This document shows positions 52,504 through 60,460 of a stretch of 64,000 nucleotides of DNA, piece after piece. This DNA is from Gammaproteobacteria bacterium Milos-ODIII6. Lineage in GTDB: Bacteria > Pseudomonadota > Gammaproteobacteria > Chromatiales > Chromatiaceae. A model generated the notes under the pieces. It saw only the letters and a program-made list of their open reading frames with translations, was not told the origin of the DNA and ran no database searches. The position numbers and the translations under genes were made by a program. The stretch is from positions 57,458 through 121,457 of the forward strand of contig JAPTHR010000010.1 in assembly GCA_029228645.1 (NCBI GenBank), written 5' to 3'. Position 1 is the first letter of the stretch; each line of letters starts with the position of its first letter.

Positions 52504-53003
52504 CTATTCACCGCAAAGGGCGCGAAGAGCGCCAAGGTTTATGCTGCGGGTGGTTCGGGGCGTCGTGCCAGTGAGGGATATCATCCAGTAATCCAGCTTG
52601 TAGCAAGTCAAACCTGGCGGCATTGGCGGTTTGCCCCTCTTGCATGATCTACACGATCTATTCGGTATCCATCCAGCTATTCACCGCAAAGGGCGCGAAG
52701 AGCGCCAAGTTTTTTGTTGCGGGTGGTTCGGGCCGCAGTGCCAGCGAGGAAAATCACTCAACAGTGAGGCTCGGGCAATTCAACCTTCGCGACCTTGGCG
52801 TCCTTGGCGGTTTGTCCCTCTTGCACGATCTATTTCGGTATTCATCCAGCTATTCACCGCAAAGGGCGCGAAGAGCGCCAAGGTTTATGCTGCGGGTGGT
52901 TCGGGGCGTCGTGCCAGCGATAGGGATCAACCAAACGTAAAGCTTGTGGCCAATAAACCTTCGCGACCTTGGCGTCCTTCGCGGTTCAGACTTCTTGTAC
53001 AAC
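52504..53003. repeat. Three direct repeats with a 173-bp period
   Basis: The sequence CTATTCACCGCAAAGGGCGC recurs at 52504, 52677 and 52850, exactly 173 bp apart each time. About 70 bp of close identity follows (through GTGGTTCGGGSCG), with weaker similarity after that. Each unit contains an inverted pair of the CGCAAAGGGCGCGAAGAGCG and CCTTGGCGTCCTTCGCGG kind, a dispersed intergenic element type. The third unit ends at the MoxR stop. No gene is seen here. Confidence 0.88.
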
Positions 53004-54047
53004 CTATTCGTACAGCATCACGTCCGCGATGGCGTTCGCCCAGGTGCCGAACTGGGGCACGCTGAACAAGCTCTCTCCGATCGCTCGGTGCAGGTCCGAA
53101 ACCAGCATCACGCCCATTTCACGCTGCGGGAAGGTGCCGGCGTAATCGAGTATGTGTCCGGTCACGTCGTTGGCGTTCGATTCGCCCTGTGCCCGGATAG
53201 CGCGCCCCACCAGGGCGGCCGCGACCGCATACTGCAGGTCGATCTCTTCCGGCACCGGCACTTCGCGCCCGGCGACGATGTCGTCCAGATCGGGCATCTT
53301 GTCCAGGCTGTTGACGAAGGCGGTCAGTTCGATCCCGGCCGCCGGTCCCACGCAGGCCTGCAAAGTGCCCTGCAGGAGTTCCGACTCGTTGCCGAACTTC
53401 TGCAGGCTGCGATGCGCAAACTCCCAGGACCGGGGTGAGGGGAACGCCATCGGATTGTGTGCCGGATCGAAGTCGAACAGCAGTTCCGGGCGGAAGCGCA
53501 GGAAGGCAATCACGCGTTCGTCGATGCCGTTGCGGTAGGCCCACGCGACCCAGTCGTCGAGGTGGGCGTCCACCTCGAAATGCGAGAAGCGGTTGGCCAG
53601 GGGAGCGGGCATGGTGTAGGTGACGCCGCGGTCACCCTGCCGGTTTCCGGCGGCAAAGATCGCCCAGCCTTCGGGCACCTGGTACTCGCCCAGGCGGCGG
53701 TCGAGAATCAGCTGGTAGGCCGCGGCGGAAACGCTCGGCGGAGCGGATGTGATCTCATCGAGGAACAGGATGCCCTGGATTCCATGCCGCGCGCCGTCCG
53801 GCAGGATCGCGGGTACCGCCCAATCGACCATGTCATCCTTGCGGAAGGGTATGCCACGCAGGTCGCTGGGTTCCATCTGGGAGAGCCGGATATCGATCAC
53901 CTGCACCTGGTGACGCTCCGCTGTCTGCCGGATCATGTCGGATTTGCCGACGCCAGGCGGACCCCAGAGCATCACCGGGGTATGATGGCCCTCTGCGGTA
54001 CTCTCGAATTCTCGGTCCAGTACGGTTGTCAGTTGGGCCGGGCGCAT
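53004..54047 (-). CDS. MoxR-type AAA+ ATPase
   Basis: The 347-residue ATPase has Walker A WGPPGVGKSDMI (~30), Walker B GILFLDEI (~105), sensor 1 FAAGNR and an arginine-finger region (PLANRFSHFEVD). The ATG at 54047 is preferred (GGAGATG upstream). It lies upstream of the DUF2201 VWA protein, the usual partner of this MoxR class, and BepA follows. The complex probably remodels or activates an unidentified enzyme. Confidence 0.9.
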   Translation of the reverse strand: MRPAQLTTVLDREFESTAEGHHTPVMLWGPPGVGKSDMIRQTAERHQVQVIDIRLSQMEPSDLRGIPFRKDDMVDWAVPAILPDGARHGIQGILFLDEITSAPPSVSAAAYQLILDRRLGEYQVPEGWAIFAAGNRQGDRGVTYTMPAPLANRFSHFEVDAHLDDWVAWAYRNGIDERVIAFLRFRPELLFDFDPAHNPMAFPSPRSWEFAHRSLQKFGNESELLQGTLQACVGPAAGIELTAFVNSLDKMPDLDDIVAGREVPVPEEIDLQYAVAAALVGRAIRAQGESNANDVTGHILDYAGTFPQREMGVMLVSDLHRAIGESLFSVPQFGTWANAIADVMLYE

Positions 54048-54185
54048 CTCATCTCCGTCTTCTTTGCCGCTTGAGGCAGGCAAGATTGAGTAAACGCCCG
54101 GTAAAGGTCAACCCTGGACAGACCGAGGGCTTGCGGACGTCCGTCGGTGACGCGAGCGGCGCCATCCCGGCGGGGAATTTAACCC

Positions 54186-54215
54186 TTGTCAGAGGCCAGT
54201 AATTTAGACTATTCT
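54186..54215 (+). promoter_or_regulatory. Promoter of the structured leader
   Basis: TTGTCA (54186-54191) and TATTCT (54210-54215) are 18 bp apart. The predicted start near 54222 gives a ~130-nt untranslated leader before the next gene. Confidence 0.6.
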
Positions 54216-54221
54216 AATGCC

Positions 54222-54351
54222 CGTTTTTTTAAGCCGCCCGAGCCAACTCGCAAGTCGAGGCAAGGGTGTTGTCGTCGGGCCTTTTCCCGGCGATTCTGAG
54301 TTGTCGCGCCGTGCTAGACGGGCGGCTTGGATAGTCAATCGGAGACCGGAA
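54222..54351 (+). ncRNA. Structured 5' leader RNA (possible cis-regulator)
   Basis: The leader closes with a perfect 10-bp helix, AAGCCGCCCG (54231-54240) with CGGGCGGCTT (54319-54328). Inside it CAACTC (54244-54249) pairs with GAGTTG (54298-54303), and a 7-bp hairpin CGTCGGG/CCCGGCG with a CCTTTT loop lies at 54273-54292. The ribosome-binding site GGAG lies just after the closing helix. I do not recognise a known riboswitch consensus. Bases 54048-54185, between this and the MoxR gene, hold nothing I can identify. Confidence 0.5.
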
Positions 54352-54546
54352 ATGAACCAGTTCTACTACGACGCTGTGACCAAGATGGAAGGAATGGGTG
54401 TGGACGAGGAGTACATCCAAGGCTGGCAGGCGGGCTACCTGCAGAACCCCAAGCGCGAAGAGCAGCGGGTGACCGAGGCCTACGAGGCCGGTTATACCGA
54501 CGGTGAGGAGAAGAGCACCGACAACTTCGGTAACTGGGCCAAGTAA
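54352..54546 (+). CDS. Conserved small 64-residue protein
   Basis: The product starts MNQFYYDAVTKMEGMGVDEE and has two related segments, EEYIQGWQAGYLQNPK and EAYEAGYTDGEEK, with aromatic and acidic residues. It has no signal peptide or metal motif. GGAG lies 10 bp before the ATG. A strong terminator follows, so it is a single-gene transcript with the structured leader. The sequence looks conserved, but I know no function for it. Confidence 0.75.
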   Translation: MNQFYYDAVTKMEGMGVDEEYIQGWQAGYLQNPKREEQRVTEAYEAGYTDGEEKSTDNFGNWAK

Positions 54547-54565
54547 GCGACCCGGAATCCAGATC

Positions 54566-54594
54566 AAAAAAGGCGGCCTGGCCGCCTTTTTTGT
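54566..54594 (+). terminator. Intrinsic terminator
   Basis: AAAAAAGGCGGCCTGGCCGC, continuing CTTTTTT, is a 7-8 bp GC stem followed by a T run. The A run on the other side may also serve the convergent gene. Confidence 0.92.
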
Positions 54595-54611
54595 TGGCTG
54601 TCGATTGGTGA

Positions 54612-55172
54612 TCAGTCGAACAGGTTGTCGATCGCCCGGCTGATTTCACGGTTCACTTCCAGGCCGTCCTTGTCCATGACCTGGTCGATGACCCAACGGT
54701 TGGCCTGGGTCTCCCCCATGATCTGCTGGATCTCGTATCCCAGGTGACGCATGAAGGGGTAGGAGGGGCCGTCTGCCCCGTAGTTGAACTCGGCGTACTC
54801 GGTGCCACGCTGGTTCATTTTCTGCACGAATGGCGCGATGTAGTCGCCCGGTCCGAACAGGTCGACGGAGTTGTCCTGCAGATGGCCTGCCAGGTGTTTG
54901 GCCAGGGTGACTACCAGCTGGCGCCGCTCTTCCTCATTCAATCCCAGCCGCTGGTGGGCGATCCGATCGACCACCTGCAGCTGGAAAATCAGGTATTCCA
55001 CGATGACAGCCATGCGCTGTTCATCCGTCTCGTAGAGAAAGTCTTCACCGTGCAGGTTGATGGCCTTGTCCTTGGCAATCCGCCAACTGATGAATGCCAG
55101 GGCCCCCGCGATTTCCTCCAGTGACCGTTCCGATTCGTCGTCGTGCCAGCGGCTTTTGATGCGCAATGCCAT
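54612..55172 (-). CDS. Conserved hypothetical helical protein
   Basis: The 186-residue protein is mostly helical and acidic (ERSLEEIAGALAFISWRIAKD, RQLVVTLAKHLAGHLQDN, GPSYPFMRHLGYEIQQIMGE). It has no signal peptide, transmembrane helix or recognisable catalytic motif. It is convergent with the 64-residue gene and divergent from the Sfum_1244-like gene 82 bp away. The function is unknown. Confidence 0.75.
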   Translation of the reverse strand: MALRIKSRWHDDESERSLEEIAGALAFISWRIAKDKAINLHGEDFLYETDEQRMAVIVEYLIFQLQVVDRIAHQRLGLNEEERRQLVVTLAKHLAGHLQDNSVDLFGPGDYIAPFVQKMNQRGTEYAEFNYGADGPSYPFMRHLGYEIQQIMGETQANRWVIDQVMDKDGLEVNREISRAIDNLFD

Positions 55173-55254
55173 GTTTTTGCTACTCGAATTAGGATGGAAT
55201 TTGCGTTAATAGCCGAGTATTTTACTCGGAATATCGCACTGGAGCACCCTGCAG

Positions 55255-56298
55255 ATGTCCTCGGAAATCGAAGCGCTGATCGGCGACGTGCAGCACAACT
55301 GTCACATCGCCGACGCTCGTCACGGCACCGATTACGGCTTGTGCACCTACCTGATGAAGATGCGCGAGTTCTACCGCTGGGAAATGGGTCTGGGGCACGC
55401 CCAGCGGCTGGACAAGGACGCGATCGGCGACTGGCTGAGCGAACGGGAGGCAGTCTGGGAGGGGCTGGAGGAGGCGGATTATCGCCCCTTGCGGATAGCC
55501 GGGGAGGCGCATGATCCCTTCGATGTCGAGCCGATCAATCGCGCCCTGCGCGAGTATCAGCTGGTGTACAGCGGCGGACTCGGTCAGTCGGGGCGGGCGC
55601 AATTTTTTCTCGCGGAATTGCTGGATTACGAGCAAGGCGAGGATGGTTTCGAGCTCTGGGTGGGTCAGCGGGAGATAGCTCGCGGCCTGCACGCGCCACC
55701 GGCCATGACCCGCGGTCGCACCATCTACCTGCGGCGCGAATCACTGCGCCAGTTCCTCTGGGAGAAATACGAGTCCTGGTTGTGGAGTCGGCCGGACAAT
55801 GCCATGGGCCGCGCGCTCGCCTGCTATCCCTTCGAGCAGGACGTGGAACTGGCGCTGGATCGGATGACGGCGGACGAGATGCCGGTGATCCGGGCGCACG
55901 AGGTAGGTGAGTACCGTGCGGGACGAATGCTGGGGCCAGCATGGGAGGAACTGCTCCTGAGTGTGCTCGGCACCCCGGCCGAACTGATGCTGCGTGCGGT
56001 GCGTGACCACCTTGCCGATTGCCTCGAGACCCTGCCGATGCTGCTGCAGGGCGGCTCCCAGGCCTCGGTGCATACCTTCATCGGCAACCTGGGCAACATG
56101 CGCAAGTCGATCTTTCCGGCGCTGTCTTCCGCCTACGAGGCCTGGATGATGGGGGAGCAACGCGCCCTGAAAGAATTGCCATCGAAGGCGGCGGCACACT
56201 GGCAGGACGTTGCCGAGCAGGCCCTCGCGCTGGCGCGTGAATCACCCTCGCAAACCGCCGCCAACGCGGCCCGCCTGATCGAGGCGAATCACTACTGA
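55255..56298 (+). CDS. Conserved hypothetical protein, Sfum_1244-like
   Basis: The 347-residue protein begins with a cysteine-containing segment (IGDVQHNCHIADARHGTDYG) and CTYLMKMREFYRWEMGL, a pattern I associate with the Sfum_1244 family of uncharacterised proteins. An all-helical body follows. No membrane segment or enzyme motif is visible. The frame and codon use match the chromosomal background. Confidence 0.75.
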   Translation: MSSEIEALIGDVQHNCHIADARHGTDYGLCTYLMKMREFYRWEMGLGHAQRLDKDAIGDWLSEREAVWEGLEEADYRPLRIAGEAHDPFDVEPINRALREYQLVYSGGLGQSGRAQFFLAELLDYEQGEDGFELWVGQREIARGLHAPPAMTRGRTIYLRRESLRQFLWEKYESWLWSRPDNAMGRALACYPFEQDVELALDRMTADEMPVIRAHEVGEYRAGRMLGPAWEELLLSVLGTPAELMLRAVRDHLADCLETLPMLLQGGSQASVHTFIGNLGNMRKSIFPALSSAYEAWMMGEQRALKELPSKAAAHWQDVAEQALALARESPSQTAANAARLIEANHY

Positions 56299-57011
56299 GT
56301 TCAGCGGGGCGGCCGGGATTTCCCGGTTCCGATGGGGATGGCTGTGCTCAGGCGCTTCTCAGCGGCTCCGTTTCAGCTCGACGCAGTAGCGTCTGCTGTT
56401 CGATGGAATGAATTCGGGGAGCGGATTTGCTCGCGAATGGCCGATCCTTCGCGGCCAAGGCCGCTCCTACACGTAATCGATCCCTCGGAGCCGTGGGAGC
56501 GAGCTTGCTCGCGAATAGCCGATCCTTCGCGGCCAAGGCCGCTCGTGCATGTGATCGATCCCTCGGAGCCGTGGGAGCGAGCTTGCTCGCGAATAGCAGA
56601 TCCTTCGCGGCCAAGGCCGCTCCTACGCGACCCGGTTGTTCTAACTACCGTGCCGTGGGAGCGAGCTTGCTCGCGAATAGCAGATCCTTCGCGGCCAAGG
56701 CCGCTCGTGCATGTGATCTATCCCTCGGAGCCGTGGGAGCGAGCTTGCTCGCGAATAGCAGATCCTTCGCGGCCAAGGCCGCTCCTACACGTGATCTATC
56801 CCTCGGAGCCGTAGGAGCGAGCTTGCTCGCGAATGGCTGTTCCTTCGCGGCCAAGGCCGCTCGTGCATGTGATCGATCCCTCGGAGCCGTAGGAGCGAGC
56901 TTGCTCGCGAATGGCTGTTCTCCACGTGGCCCCGTCGCGGGAATCCACATCGACACCTGGCAGTCGTAACCGGGTGGTTTGATTCGATCTCACGCAAGAG
57001 ATGGCGAAAAC
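56299..57011. repeat. REP/BIME array in a 713-bp intergenic region
   Basis: Seven copies of a unit around GAGCGAGCTTGCTCGCGAAT (starting near 56418, 56493, 56571, 56655, 56733, 56811 and 56889; the first is diverged) alternate with six inverted copies of CCTTCGCGGCCAAGGCCGCT. The spacing is 78 bp except for one 84-bp interval. Each unit folds into a hairpin. This is a REP/BIME arrangement like those mobilised by RAYT transposases. Because 78 is divisible by three, spurious repetitive reading frames stay open through it. Confidence 0.92.
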
Positions 57012-57179
57012 TCACTTTCGACTGGCGGCGAAGTCCAGCATGCGCTGAATCGACCGGACAGCCTTAACCCTGACCGACTCTTCAACGAACACCTCGCCGC
57101 TGCCGTCGCGCAGCGCGGTTTCGAGATTCTGCAGGGCATTCATGGCCATCCACGGGCAGTGGGCGCAGGACTCGCAGGC
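57012..57179 (-). pseudogene. nadA: 3' fragment of nadA (quinolinate synthase), cut by the integrated element
   Basis: The last ~55 codons encode [20 protein letters not shown], then [20 protein letters not shown], which is the Fe-S cysteine region and C-terminus of quinolinate synthase. Similarity stops abruptly near 57180; further upstream (rightward) the frame reads element sequence. The rest of nadA should lie on the far side of the element, beyond the window. This remnant therefore marks the left junction. Confidence 0.85.
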
Positions 57180-57252
57180 TTTGTAAAACAATGAGTTAAG
57201 GGTTGTTCGAAATCTCTTGCAGTTCATTTGCAGTGAATGCAGGAGAAAATGC

Positions 57253-58215
57253 ATGGCAACCATCATTAAACGGGGCAACAAATACCAGGCTCAGATCAAC
57301 CGCACTGGTGTCCGTAAGACCAAGACCTTCACGCTCAAGGCTGACGCGCAGCAATGGGCTCGGAAGATGGAGAGTGAGGTTGAAAGGGGGCTCTATGTCG
57401 ATACCAGCGCGGCGAAGAAAAAAACAGCGGTGCTCTTCGATCTGTATCAGGAACGCGTACTGCCCACCTTGAAGGCTACTGGCAGATATTCCGACAAGTA
57501 CCGTCTGCAGCGTCTCAGAGCGGTTTTTGGTTCCATAACGTTGCACCAACTCACCTCGGACCGAATCAGGCGTTACATCGATAACAGGGCTTCTGCAGGC
57601 GTCAGTCCCGGTACGATCAGGAAGGAAGTGGGGTTGCTGTCCCGTGTGCTGAATGCAGGGGAGCGGGATTTCGGGTTCGTGCTTCCTCGTGGCAATCCGG
57701 TCTCGTTTGTCCGACTCCCGCGAGTGGAGGATAGAAGGGAGCGTCGACTCACCCTTGATGAATTCCGAGTGATCGCACATATTCCCGTTTACGCATTCAT
57801 GATCGAGACTGCAATGCGTCGCGGGGAAGTGGCAAACCTGCGTTGGAGTGAAGTGGATCTCAGTAGGAGAGTCCTGCACATACGCCAGTCAAAAACGGAT
57901 ATCCCCCGCAGTATCCCGCTGTCACTGAAGAGCGCGCAGATACTCACCAATCTGCAAGAGGCCTCGGAGCATGTTGAGGACCTTGTGTGGGCTATGAGTG
58001 CGGATTCCCTCAGCAGGCGTTTCATCCGGCTATGCAAGCGGCATGGCTATGACGATCTTCGACTCCACGACCTGCGGCATGAGGCAACTTCCAGGCTATT
58101 CGAGAAGGGCCTTTCCCTCATGGAGGTGGCGAGCATTACGGGGCACAAGTCGCTTCAGATGCTGAACCGCTACACCCATCTCAGCAATGAGCATTTGCTG
58201 GCGAAGCTGGGTTAG
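57253..58215 (+). CDS. Tyrosine recombinase/integrase
   Basis: The 320-residue integrase has an N-terminal arm-binding-like domain (about 1-60: [20 protein letters not shown]), a core-binding domain (about 65-160), and a catalytic domain with the active-site residues in [13 protein letters not shown] (Arg), [15 protein letters not shown] (His, Arg), GHKSLQML (His) and the tyrosine in NRYTHL. AGGAGA lies 6 bp before the ATG at 57253. It faces away from the nadA remnant and probably catalysed integration there. Confidence 0.95.
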   Translation: MATIIKRGNKYQAQINRTGVRKTKTFTLKADAQQWARKMESEVERGLYVDTSAAKKKTAVLFDLYQERVLPTLKATGRYSDKYRLQRLRAVFGSITLHQLTSDRIRRYIDNRASAGVSPGTIRKEVGLLSRVLNAGERDFGFVLPRGNPVSFVRLPRVEDRRERRLTLDEFRVIAHIPVYAFMIETAMRRGEVANLRWSEVDLSRRVLHIRQSKTDIPRSIPLSLKSAQILTNLQEASEHVEDLVWAMSADSLSRRFIRLCKRHGYDDLRLHDLRHEATSRLFEKGLSLMEVASITGHKSLQMLNRYTHLSNEHLLAKLG

Positions 58216-58228
58216 TCCAGGGCTTGAT

Positions 58229-58257
58229 TTGACACAAAAAAGTTTCCGTGCTAGCGT
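58229..58257 (+). promoter_or_regulatory. Strong sigma70-type promoter after the integrase gene
   Basis: TTGACA (58229-58234) and TAGCGT (58252-58257) are separated by 17 bp. It fires into a region with no coding frame that ends at a terminator. Confidence 0.65.
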
Positions 58258-58263
58258 ATCTCC

Positions 58264-58412
58264 CGTACATTGCTTCCGGTAGGCGGAGTACCTAGGCCCT
58301 AGAACGGTTTATTCAAGTAAGCCCGCCTGGCCTTAAGAAACAATGACTGGGAGCGACGTAAGAGAGGGACAGAAAACGATCTTTGAGAGTGAGGCGCATT
58401 GCGCCTTTTTTG
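58264..58412 (+). ncRNA. Candidate small RNA of the element
   Basis: About 150 nt lie between the consensus-like promoter and a terminator hairpin. No ORF with a ribosome-binding site is present. Local hairpins are visible (GGTA-GGCGGAG-TACC near 58279; a palindromic CCTAGG; TAAGCC with GGCCTTA). No known RNA family was recognised. It could be a regulatory RNA for integrase or replication control. Confidence 0.5.
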
Positions 58413-58437
58413 TTGCGTGCTTGTCACGCATTTTTTA
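58391..58437 (+). terminator. Tandem intrinsic terminators
   Basis: GGCGC-ATT-GCGCC (58393-58405) is followed by six T. A second hairpin, GCGTG-CTTGT-CACGC (58415-58429), is followed by ATTTTTT. The second hairpin recurs near 61163. Confidence 0.85.
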
Positions 58438-58470
58438 TGCGTGGGATTTATGCAGTGAAAGGGACACTCT

Positions 58471-58484
58471 TGCTCTTTAACAAT
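58471..58484 (+). promoter_or_regulatory. boxA-type antitermination motif
   Basis: TGCTCTTTAACAAT is identical to the boxA sequence of enterobacterial rRNA operons, bound by NusB/NusE. It lies just after the tandem terminators and about 240 bp upstream of the membrane-protein gene. The rest of the gap 58485-58721 shows no gene. Confidence 0.6.
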
Positions 58485-58721
58485 TAGTTGGGATGTGGCG
58501 AGAGGGCATCTCCGCTTGGACAGGTAGGGACGTTGTCCTATTGGGGATTGGCCTACTAATGCTCTACGGGGTGTTGGGGGCGTCAGATGCTCAATCGCTA
58601 TAGTCCTATGCTTATTTGGTAACTGCCCTATATGATTGCGTGATTACGAAGGGTGAGAAATGCTCCATATTAGAACCGCTTGCTTTGGCGTAATTCTAGG
58701 CTTGCGAGACAAGGAGGTCGG

Positions 58722-60284
58722 GTGAATCCAGTAGCAAAGATTTACTACTTAAGTGTATCTGCTGATGTTCTCGCCGCGTTTCGGCTAGGCGATGAGGATC
58801 TATCAGAACTACAGAGAAAAAGTCTTGTGGTTGCGATTGAGAGATTACGGTTAAAGTCGCTCAATAACAAGGAGGCCGCTAATTCGCTCATTAGTGAGGC
58901 TAAAAAGTATGGTGGTCTTGGCGAGTATCTCCAAAAATACTTCGCTATAGATAAAGGCACCATTAAGCCAAACCCACAAACTTTTTCGCCGGATTTAAAT
59001 AGAGATATCTATCAGAAAGAATCTCGAAATAAAGGGCCAAAGGATGATTCCGATTACTATCTATTAGCTACGGAAGAGCTAGATAAAGGTGAACGAAAAG
59101 AGGGCGTTTGGGCGAAAGCGATGGTGTTGTCTGAGGGCGATACTGATAAGGCGCGTTATCGGTATATAAATCTTCGTGTAGAACAACTCAGTATAGAGGA
59201 CCGAGAAGCGAGTGATGTATTGACGCCGGACCCAAGTTCTGACATTGCTAGCACAAGTAACGATACCGTGACAGTGTCTAAAGCAGAGATGGAAGATTCC
59301 GGTGAAAATAATTTATCGTTTATAAACGCCTCTCTTAAACTAGCTTCTTTTTTTGCAAAACAACATCGTATTGATGCCGACTTGCTCAATGAGCTATTGG
59401 CTGCTGAATATATTAAAGGGAAAAAGATTGATGGGGATTGGTATGTTGATGTTGGTCATCATGCTTGGAAAGAGCTGATTGGTTTGTCATCGGTATCAAA
59501 ATTTGCTCGGGAGACGAAGCAAAAAGAAAGTGATGTGTTAAAAAAAATAGAATCTGGTAAGTATAAAGGGAAGAGTATCAACGGAAGATATTATTTAGAT
59601 AAGGCGCATACGAAGTTTCCTTTTGAGTTCTCAGTGAGTGAATATTCGGCAATTACGGGTATTGGAATGTATGAGCTCCTTATGCAACTGGATAGCCGCG
59701 AAAGAGAGGGGCGTCGAATTGGACCTGCTCTATGGGAAATAGCCTACGATAGCCTCGACTTTCAGAAGGTTGAGCAAGCAGAAGATAGAGCCGAGATAGA
59801 TCCGAGGAGTAACTTGCCAGCTACTAATTCTCAAGAAGAAACCAGCTTCATAGAACGTATGGAATCACTCGGACAAAGAGGTCTTGGGGACGACCAGCGC
59901 AGAGAGAACAAAAAAAATAGCGCAAGTGCTGACTACAACAGTGATGCTTTTAAAGATGCTGAGGAGGTGAGTGCCTTAAGCCAATTCCTGAGGGGTGATC
60001 CCGGCTTACCTCGGATGTTCTGGATTTTTGGGGTGCTAGTAAGCCTGGTTTCTACAGTCGCGTTGGTGATTGCTGTGGATGCGGGAGCCACACCCATTGC
60101 TCTGGGCATTGTAATATTGGATTCAATTTATCGGCCCCTTCTACTTATTGGGATCTGGCGTGCGGCGAAAGTTTACTCAGGCCTGCAAGCATGGGCCACG
60201 CTGGCACGAGTCTTAGTCGTTTTCGGGTGGATTGGGTACGTTGGGGGCGTATTCGGGTTTCTGGGGAAGTTTGGTTACCTTTAA
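58722..60284 (+). CDS. Unknown membrane protein with winged-helix-like repeats
   Basis: The 520-residue product starts at GTG with AAGGAGG just upstream. Residues ~110-158 (YYLLATEELDKGERKEGVWA, then AKARYRYINLRVEQL-like) match a segment found in various bacterial membrane proteins. Residues ~203-343 hold three related modules resembling the excisionase/MerR wHTH layout (KGKKIDGDWYVD, YKGKSINGRYYLD, REGRRIGPALWEI). The C-terminus (~420-520) has three to four membrane helices with IWRAAKVYSGLQAW. It is distinctly AT-rich compared with the chromosome. The function is unknown; a membrane-tethered DNA- or protein-binding role is possible. Confidence 0.75.
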   Translation: MNPVAKIYYLSVSADVLAAFRLGDEDLSELQRKSLVVAIERLRLKSLNNKEAANSLISEAKKYGGLGEYLQKYFAIDKGTIKPNPQTFSPDLNRDIYQKESRNKGPKDDSDYYLLATEELDKGERKEGVWAKAMVLSEGDTDKARYRYINLRVEQLSIEDREASDVLTPDPSSDIASTSNDTVTVSKAEMEDSGENNLSFINASLKLASFFAKQHRIDADLLNELLAAEYIKGKKIDGDWYVDVGHHAWKELIGLSSVSKFARETKQKESDVLKKIESGKYKGKSINGRYYLDKAHTKFPFEFSVSEYSAITGIGMYELLMQLDSREREGRRIGPALWEIAYDSLDFQKVEQAEDRAEIDPRSNLPATNSQEETSFIERMESLGQRGLGDDQRRENKKNSASADYNSDAFKDAEEVSALSQFLRGDPGLPRMFWIFGVLVSLVSTVALVIAVDAGATPIALGIVILDSIYRPLLLIGIWRAAKVYSGLQAWATLARVLVVFGWIGYVGGVFGFLGKFGYL

Positions 60285-60460
60285 GAAGATTTGAATTTTT
60301 GCCGGATTGGTAAGTATCGACCGAACAGGATGAGGTTGATTCTTTAGCGCTTCGACAGTCAGATAAAAACCACAGAGGTAAAAGTGGTAGCGGCTTTTCG
60401 TTGGGTGTGGCTTTGCTATAGAAAATTTGATGAGCGGAGAATGGGGAAGGAGTTGGTCGA

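Noticed and set aside
51144..52574. 476-codon plus-strand frame with hydrophobic stretches
   Set aside because: Antisense to the DUF2201 gene; the Leu/Val-rich part mirrors its acidic/Gln linker.
54222..54351. c-di-GMP (GEMM) riboswitch
   Set aside because: The conserved GEMM core sequences are not present despite the structured leader.
56410..56925. Possible CRISPR array
   Set aside because: The repeats are hairpin pairs in alternating orientation with nearly identical intervening sequence, not unique spacers, and no cas genes are near.
56332..56969. Two overlapping repetitive frames (160 and 180 codons) of about 26-residue repeats
   Set aside because: They are translations of the 78-bp REP array; 78 is divisible by three, so frames stay open without coding.
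57180..57252. tRNA attachment site for the integrase
   Set aside because: No cloverleaf or tRNA 3' end is visible; the interrupted gene is nadA.
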